A stretch of DNA of 38,718 bases from Flavobacteriaceae bacterium (lineage in GTDB: Bacteria; Bacteroidota; Bacteroidia; Flavobacteriales; Flavobacteriaceae), in the NCBI GenBank assembly GCA_017856235.1, contig JAFMFH010000010.1, forward strand, positions 1 to 38,718, written 5' to 3'. Below are positions 34,658-38,718 of this stretch, one piece after another; within the stretch, counting starts at the first letter, position 1; each line of letters begins with the position of its first letter. The translations under genes and the position numbers were made by a program. The notes below the pieces were generated by a model that was given only the letters and a program-made list of their open reading frames with translations, did no database searches and was not told the DNA's origin.

Positions 34658-36100
34658 TCAATATTTTAAATAATTTCTAAGACCTTGAGTAAATTCTCCT
34701 TTATCAATATTCTTTAATTTGATAATTCCTCGATTGTTGTTAATATTAGAAGATATCTTTCTTCTGTGAAGTTTTTCATATATATCAATACTAATCTTTT
34801 TTCTAGAATCTAGATTTTGAAATAGTTTAATACTACTAACCTTATTCTTCCAATTAGTTTCTACAGTACCTTCAAAAATCTTTGCTTTAGAACCACTTCC
34901 GTAACTAATAAACCCAATCTTCTTATTAGTAAATTCATTATCATTTGATAATGCTTCAACTAATGAGCTAATCAGTGACATAAAAATTGAGGCAGTATAC
35001 ATATTTCCAATCTCAGAAGATGCCTTTTCGCCAGGAGCAATCTTCTGGTTAATAAAATTTTTATAAATACTAGATTTTGAAACTTTTTTAATCCAATCTT
35101 TATCTCCCTCAGACTTTGGAACACCTACCTCCGAGTAAATAAGCTCAGAATCTCCATTTTCTTCCATCCATTCTATCCATTTATCAGTAATCATTCTTCT
35201 ACCGTGGTATGCATATGGTAGATGAAAAATTATATTTTCCCATTCTTTTATAATATTTCTTTCATTTTGATTATTAAAATCTTCAATCGCTTCATAAACC
35301 CTTGCTTTATAACTCTCATTAGAAAACTGACCTTCAAAAATAGGCTCTTCTTTATAAACTTCGATAATATCATTTGTGTCAGACCAGAATTTTGACTGAG
35401 AATTTTCAAGTAAAACTTCCGCTTCTTCTTGGCTAACTTCTTTATTTAGAATTTTTGCTGCCTCTATTAAAATATTAGTTTTTTTATATTGTCTTCTAGG
35501 CTTAAAAAAGTCACCAATACCTTTTGTAGACACTCCCCATGAACCATTAAATGAAATAATGGATGGTTCTTCACAAATAAGCATTGATACTGAACCAGCA
35601 CCTTGAGTATATTCTCCAGTTGAGTTAAGTTCGTATTTCGCTATATCTGACGCTATCACAACTGCTTTTCTGTTGTCACCATTTCTAACCCAATCGCAAC
35701 AGTTTTGAAGTGCATCTACAGCTCCTGCACATGCAAATGTTAGGTCAACAATATCACAGTTCATAAAACATCTTTCCCCATATTTATCCTTAAAAACTTC
35801 TTCAAGTATTTCAACAACATACGATGATGTAGGTTTTGAGGAATCAACACCACTCTCTGTTCCTAAATATACTCTCCCTATATCTTTAGGATTAATATTA
35901 TTTTCAGAAATCAATCTAAAGAGTGAGTTTGCTGCAATGGATGCAGAATCTTCGTCATAATCAGGAGTTGCCATTTTCTTTAGACCTAATCCATTTACGA
36001 GTTTTTCAGCGGAGATATTTCTTTTCTTGGCCAATTCCTCTATATCTACATAAAGAGATGGAACATAATATGATATAGAGTCAATACCTACTTTTTTCAT
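34658..36100 (-). CDS. Hydroxymethylglutaryl-CoA synthase family protein
   Basis: HMG-CoA synthase condenses acetyl-CoA with acetoacetyl-CoA, the first committed step of the mevalonate route to isoprenoids. With ATG at 36100 the protein has 480 residues and begins MKKVGIDSISYYVPSLY. The catalytic triad positions are recognisable: Glu in YLGTESGVDSSKP (E82), Cys in TFACAGAVDA (C124) and His in FHLPYAYHGRR (H293). It is about 90 residues longer than the S. aureus enzyme, with an insert around 200-285. The open frame reaches 36145, but that would place the start inside the promoter. etfB follows after 5 bases. No other mevalonate gene is in view, so a role in another thiolase-type condensation is possible. 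Confidence 0.88.
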   Translation of the reverse strand: MKKVGIDSISYYVPSLYVDIEELAKKRNISAEKLVNGLGLKKMATPDYDEDSASIAANSLFRLISENNINPKDIGRVYLGTESGVDSSKPTSSYVVEILEEVFKDKYGERCFMNCDIVDLTFACAGAVDALQNCCDWVRNGDNRKAVVIASDIAKYELNSTGEYTQGAGSVSMLICEEPSIISFNGSWGVSTKGIGDFFKPRRQYKKTNILIEAAKILNKEVSQEEAEVLLENSQSKFWSDTNDIIEVYKEEPIFEGQFSNESYKARVYEAIEDFNNQNERNIIKEWENIIFHLPYAYHGRRMITDKWIEWMEENGDSELIYSEVGVPKSEGDKDWIKKVSKSSIYKNFINQKIAPGEKASSEIGNMYTASIFMSLISSLVEALSNDNEFTNKKIGFISYGSGSKAKIFEGTVETNWKNKVSSIKLFQNLDSRKKISIDIYEKLHRRKISSNINNNRGIIKLKNIDKGEFTQGLRNYLKY

Positions 36101-36116
36101 TGCTAATGCTATGCTC

Positions 36117-36146
36117 CAAATATAGTTACATAAATGTTTATCCAAA
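36117..36146 (-). promoter_or_regulatory. Bacteroidota-type promoter for the HMG-CoA synthase-etfBA operon
   Basis: On the minus strand TTTG (36146-36143) is followed by an 18-base spacer and TATATTTG (36124-36117). This matches the -33 and -7 elements (TTG, 17-20 bases, TAnnTTTG) and is the best promoter in the window. Transcription would begin around 36110, leaving a leader of only about 10 bases before the ATG at 36100. The -33 element overlaps the T run of the adjacent terminator. Confidence 0.72.
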
Positions 36147-36147
36147 A

Positions 36148-36175
36148 AAAAAGAGCAACCAAAGTTGCTCTTTTT
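36148..36175 (-). terminator. Rho-independent terminator of the TonB receptor gene
   Basis: A 12-base stem (AAAAAGAGCAAC / GTTGCTCTTTTT) with a CAAA loop is followed on the minus strand by T residues. It lies about 20 bases after the stop of the receptor gene and just before the HMG-CoA synthase promoter. Confidence 0.9.
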
Positions 36176-36194
36176 AAGATAAAATTATGATTAA

Positions 36195-38718
36195 TTAGAA
36201 GTTGAAAGTTACTTTACCAAGTACCCTTCTTCTAATTGTTGGAAAATTAGGGAATGTCTGATATGGTTTATCTGTAAGATTAGTAGCAGAGACATCAAGT
36301 CTAAAGTTTGGACTAAATCTATAACCTATACTTGCATCAATTAAATTTTTAGTTTCTACCATACCAGTCCAGAAAGCTTGAACTGATCTAAATTTATCAT
36401 CATGTTGGAATGATACTGAGAAATTAAAACCAGATAGAGGAGTATAATCAGCACCTATTCTATACTTCCACATTGGAGCATTCAAATACGATGAATTAAG
36501 TAAATCATCATCATTATCTTCTCCTGGAATCCACTCATTTTGACTTAACCATGAAGCATTTGCCCATAGTCTTAAATCAGTATTTGCAAAGTAATCTATA
36601 CTAAAATCACCTCCAAAGTGAGATCTTTTAGCATCTCCTTGATTAATATAACCAGCTGTTATATGAGTAATCCCATCTCCCTGAGGAACTCTATCAGACT
36701 CAACAGCACCTATAGCAGGAAATAGTGGACCTAACAGATCAACAAAACCTTGTCCTCCAGCTTGAAAGGCAGAATTTATTCCTCCTATTACTGGTGTAGC
36801 TTGTGCAGCTAGTGCAGCTGGAAGAGCAGCAGCAACAGCTGTAGCTACAGAAGGAGCAACGCCAGGAATACCAGTAGCAGGAATACCTAATGCAGCATAT
36901 TGAGCTGATACAGCAGCTGTTACACCAGCAGTTACGGCTGGAGTTAAAGCAGCATTTACATATGCAGTAGCATCAGCAGCAACAGCATTTCCTAGGTCTC
37001 CTGGTATATTTGAACCAACTAGTGCATAAGTATCACCAATTGTATTAAAGTTTATAAAACCAGTATTAACATATGAGTAAATATCAGCACTAATTCTAAG
37101 TTTTTTTCCAACAAACGAAGTAACTCCAAATTCAAAATTCTCTACTGAACTAAATCTTCCAGTTTTTGTATCTCTGTTACCGGTAGTAGATTGTGAAGGA
37201 TCAAAGAAATCATATGGTGATAAAATTCCTGATCCACCACTTGGCCCAGCATAACTAGCAAAAAAAGGAGTTAGTAATGGTTGTAAAGCAGGAACTTGTG
37301 CATACAAACCTGCAAGAGATGCACTTGCAACAAATCCATAAGGAATTGCCAATGGTAATCCACCAGCTGCAGCAGATACTGGAATATCAATTGGTATACC
37401 TGCAAGATCAATTACTTGATTTGATGGATCAGCAAATCGTTGAGGTGTACTCAGACCACTTAACCATCCACCAAGAACTCCAGGGGCTGCTGTAAAAACT
37501 GGGAAATCAATATACATTTGAAGTGCATTTGGACCAGACAAAGCTTTGTTATAAGCTAACCTCCAAGTAGTTGTTTCAGTGGGTTTATAAACAAGAGCAG
37601 CTCTAGGAGCAAATTCTCCAGTGCTTATAAAACTTGCCTGATCATATCTACCAGCTATTACTAAATCCATTTTATCTGAAAGGCTAAGAGTACCTTGACC
37701 GTAAAAACCATTAGTTATATAATCATCACTATCTTCATTTCTACCCCATAAAGTATATTCTGAGTCTGAGGCAGTATTTCTATAGTCATATCCTACTGTC
37801 CATTCTGAATCAAAAAGCCATGGCATATCAAAATTATACTGAATTTGTGCTTCAATACTTGTTCTCTTTGCAACCTGACGTAAACCTGTACCATACAAGA
37901 ATGTCGGGTTATCTTCTTTACCTCCGTCATTATGATCTATAAATGCTTGAGCATACCAATTACCCATTGTTGCTTGAACTTGTCCCCAATATGTACTACC
38001 ATCAGCATATGCAATACCAAGATCTTGAAAAAACAGACCACCACCATTACTCATTCCAGCACTAACCTGATAGTTAGTATAATCAGTTGGTCTCCATTCT
38101 AGAGTTGTGTCGAATGCAATATTGCTATAATCATCTATTAGGGCGTTTCCTCCACTAAAGTCATAAAGCACATCACCATTTACAGAAGCAACTGGATCAA
38201 CCATCATGTCTTTAATAACAGGCTGTCTAATTACACTGTTAATTCCACCAATTTTAGGTGCTAATTCTGCTTCATTATCATATGTAAAATCATTACCAGA
38301 ATTAATTCTACCGTTAATTTTCCATCCGAATGTATCATTATCATTTGCTCTAGCAATTCTAAATTCAGAACCAATAGTGTTTAATTCTCCTGCCCAAACA
38401 GAAGCAGAATTACCTTCGTAGTCGATTGGACTTTTACTTCTGAAGTGAACTACACCAGAAACTACACCAGGTCCGTATAAGACTCCCGCTGCACCTCTAA
38501 CAACCTCAACAGAAGCAAGATCTAAATTAGATAGTCCTTGTTGGAAACTAAAGAAAGTACTAGCAGCTGGAGTTATTAAACCTCTGTTATCTCTCAATAC
38601 ATATGTAGATGTACCAAATGCTCCTGATCCAGCTCTCATTTCTAGATTCAAAGAGTTAGCAGTTTGTTGTTGTATTTGAACACCTGGAACAGACACAAGA
38701 ACTCTAGTTGGCTCTGCT
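36195..38718 (-). CDS. TonB-dependent receptor with Ala-rich insert (5' end outside window)
   Basis: The frame is open to the window edge, so the signal peptide and the first part of the plug are missing; at least 840 residues are seen. A GTG at 38696 is internal, because the codons before it (VL preceded by PTR) continue plug sequence. The plug is clear: SVPGVQIQQQTANSLNLEMR, STYVLRDNRGLITPAAST, LASVEVVRGAAGVLYGPGVVSGVVHF. The barrel ends in NFRLDVSATNLTDKPYQ and a final VTFNF. The middle holds two long low-complexity, Ala/Pro/Gly-rich segments (about 400-500 and 568-638 from the GTG). Plug residues resemble a group of marine flavobacterial receptors; the substrate is unknown. It has its own terminator. 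Confidence 0.92.
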   Translation of the reverse strand, partial: AEPTRVLVSVPGVQIQQQTANSLNLEMRAGSGAFGTSTYVLRDNRGLITPAASTFFSFQQGLSNLDLASVEVVRGAAGVLYGPGVVSGVVHFRSKSPIDYEGNSASVWAGELNTIGSEFRIARANDNDTFGWKINGRINSGNDFTYDNEAELAPKIGGINSVIRQPVIKDMMVDPVASVNGDVLYDFSGGNALIDDYSNIAFDTTLEWRPTDYTNYQVSAGMSNGGGLFFQDLGIAYADGSTYWGQVQATMGNWYAQAFIDHNDGGKEDNPTFLYGTGLRQVAKRTSIEAQIQYNFDMPWLFDSEWTVGYDYRNTASDSEYTLWGRNEDSDDYITNGFYGQGTLSLSDKMDLVIAGRYDQASFISTGEFAPRAALVYKPTETTTWRLAYNKALSGPNALQMYIDFPVFTAAPGVLGGWLSGLSTPQRFADPSNQVIDLAGIPIDIPVSAAAGGLPLAIPYGFVASASLAGLYAQVPALQPLLTPFFASYAGPSGGSGILSPYDFFDPSQSTTGNRDTKTGRFSSVENFEFGVTSFVGKKLRISADIYSYVNTGFINFNTIGDTYALVGSNIPGDLGNAVAADATAYVNAALTPAVTAGVTAAVSAQYAALGIPATGIPGVAPSVATAVAAALPAALAAQATPVIGGINSAFQAGGQGFVDLLGPLFPAIGAVESDRVPQGDGITHITAGYINQGDAKRSHFGGDFSIDYFANTDLRLWANASWLSQNEWIPGEDNDDDLLNSSYLNAPMWKYRIGADYTPLSGFNFSVSFQHDDKFRSVQAFWTGMVETKNLIDASIGYRFSPNFRLDVSATNLTDKPYQTFPNFPTIRRRVLGKVTFNF
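36780..36990 (-). repeat. Alanine-rich low-complexity coding segment
   Basis: About 70 codons of the receptor gene encode mostly Ala with Val, Pro, Thr and Gly, in quasi-repeats such as TAGVTAAVSAQYAA and TAVAAALPAALAAQ. On the + strand it appears as repeated GCAGC/AGCAG runs, visibly richer in GC than its surroundings. Confidence 0.8.

Noticed and set aside
36101-36145. Earlier start for the HMG-CoA synthase at 36145
   Set aside because: It would lie upstream of the predicted transcription start, at the -33 element next to the terminator; MKKVGID at 36100 is the normal family start.
36780-36990. GCAGC/AGCAG runs on the + strand as a CRISPR or other DNA repeat array
   Set aside because: The units are irregular and in frame with an Ala-rich protein segment; there are no constant repeats with unique spacers.
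37277-37495. Gln/Leu-rich open frame on the + strand opposite the third receptor
   Set aside because: It is the shadow of the Ala/Gly/Pro-rich codons on the other strand and lacks a plausible start signal.

Overview
The window looks like an ordinary, very AT-rich chromosomal stretch (about 30% GC by eye) from a member of the Bacteroidota, most likely a marine flavobacterium with a compact genome. Four things point this way: three TonB-dependent receptors; DUF4270 and DUF3108 proteins; Bacteroidota-style L32, DksA-like, LspA and IleRS proteins; and repeated promoter boxes of the TAnnTTTG type. I see no insertion sequence, prophage, CRISPR array, tRNA or rRNA gene. No stretch longer than 300 bases lacks a gene.

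Layout, left to right. (1) 1-1582: the tail of an unidentified + strand gene, then a minus-strand pair, riboflavin synthase (ribE) and a 2-oxoglutarate/Fe(II) oxygenase. (2) 1629-6278: a + strand block of pdxA, the yceD-type DUF177 gene, rpmF, fabH, accB and accC, covering vitamin B6, a ribosomal protein and the start of fatty acid synthesis. (3) 6282-7855: minus-strand tdk and asd. (4) 7923-10577: + strand run of a small unknown protein, rsmI and recJ, ending in a clear hairpin terminator. (5) 10622-18657: minus strand, uvrC, DUF3108, an M23 peptidase lipoprotein and pgi in tight coupling, then a TonB receptor. (6) 18699-19274: the + strand 5-formyl-THF cyclo-ligase gene. (7) 19271-30081: a long minus-strand run of panC, a YbhN/UPF0104 membrane protein, gdhA, recO, a haem-type TonB receptor, ileS, a dksA-like gene and lspA. 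(8) 30173-32811: + strand pair of a short glycogen-synthase-like glycosyltransferase and a DUF4270 surface lipoprotein that carries calcium-binding-type repeats. (9) 32951-36100: minus strand, an HMG-CoA synthase gene followed by etfB and etfA. (10) 36195-38718: a third TonB receptor, cut by the window edge, with a strikingly alanine-rich insert.

The genes are mostly core metabolism and DNA or translation maintenance, packed with 1-4 base overlaps, many of the TAATG form. At least six genes must begin with GTG or TTG. I did not find a clear new multi-gene system. The items most worth a second look are the alanine-rich segment of the last receptor, the calcium-type repeats inside the DUF4270 protein, the promoter butted against a terminator upstream of the HMG-CoA synthase gene, and that gene's coupling to etfBA.
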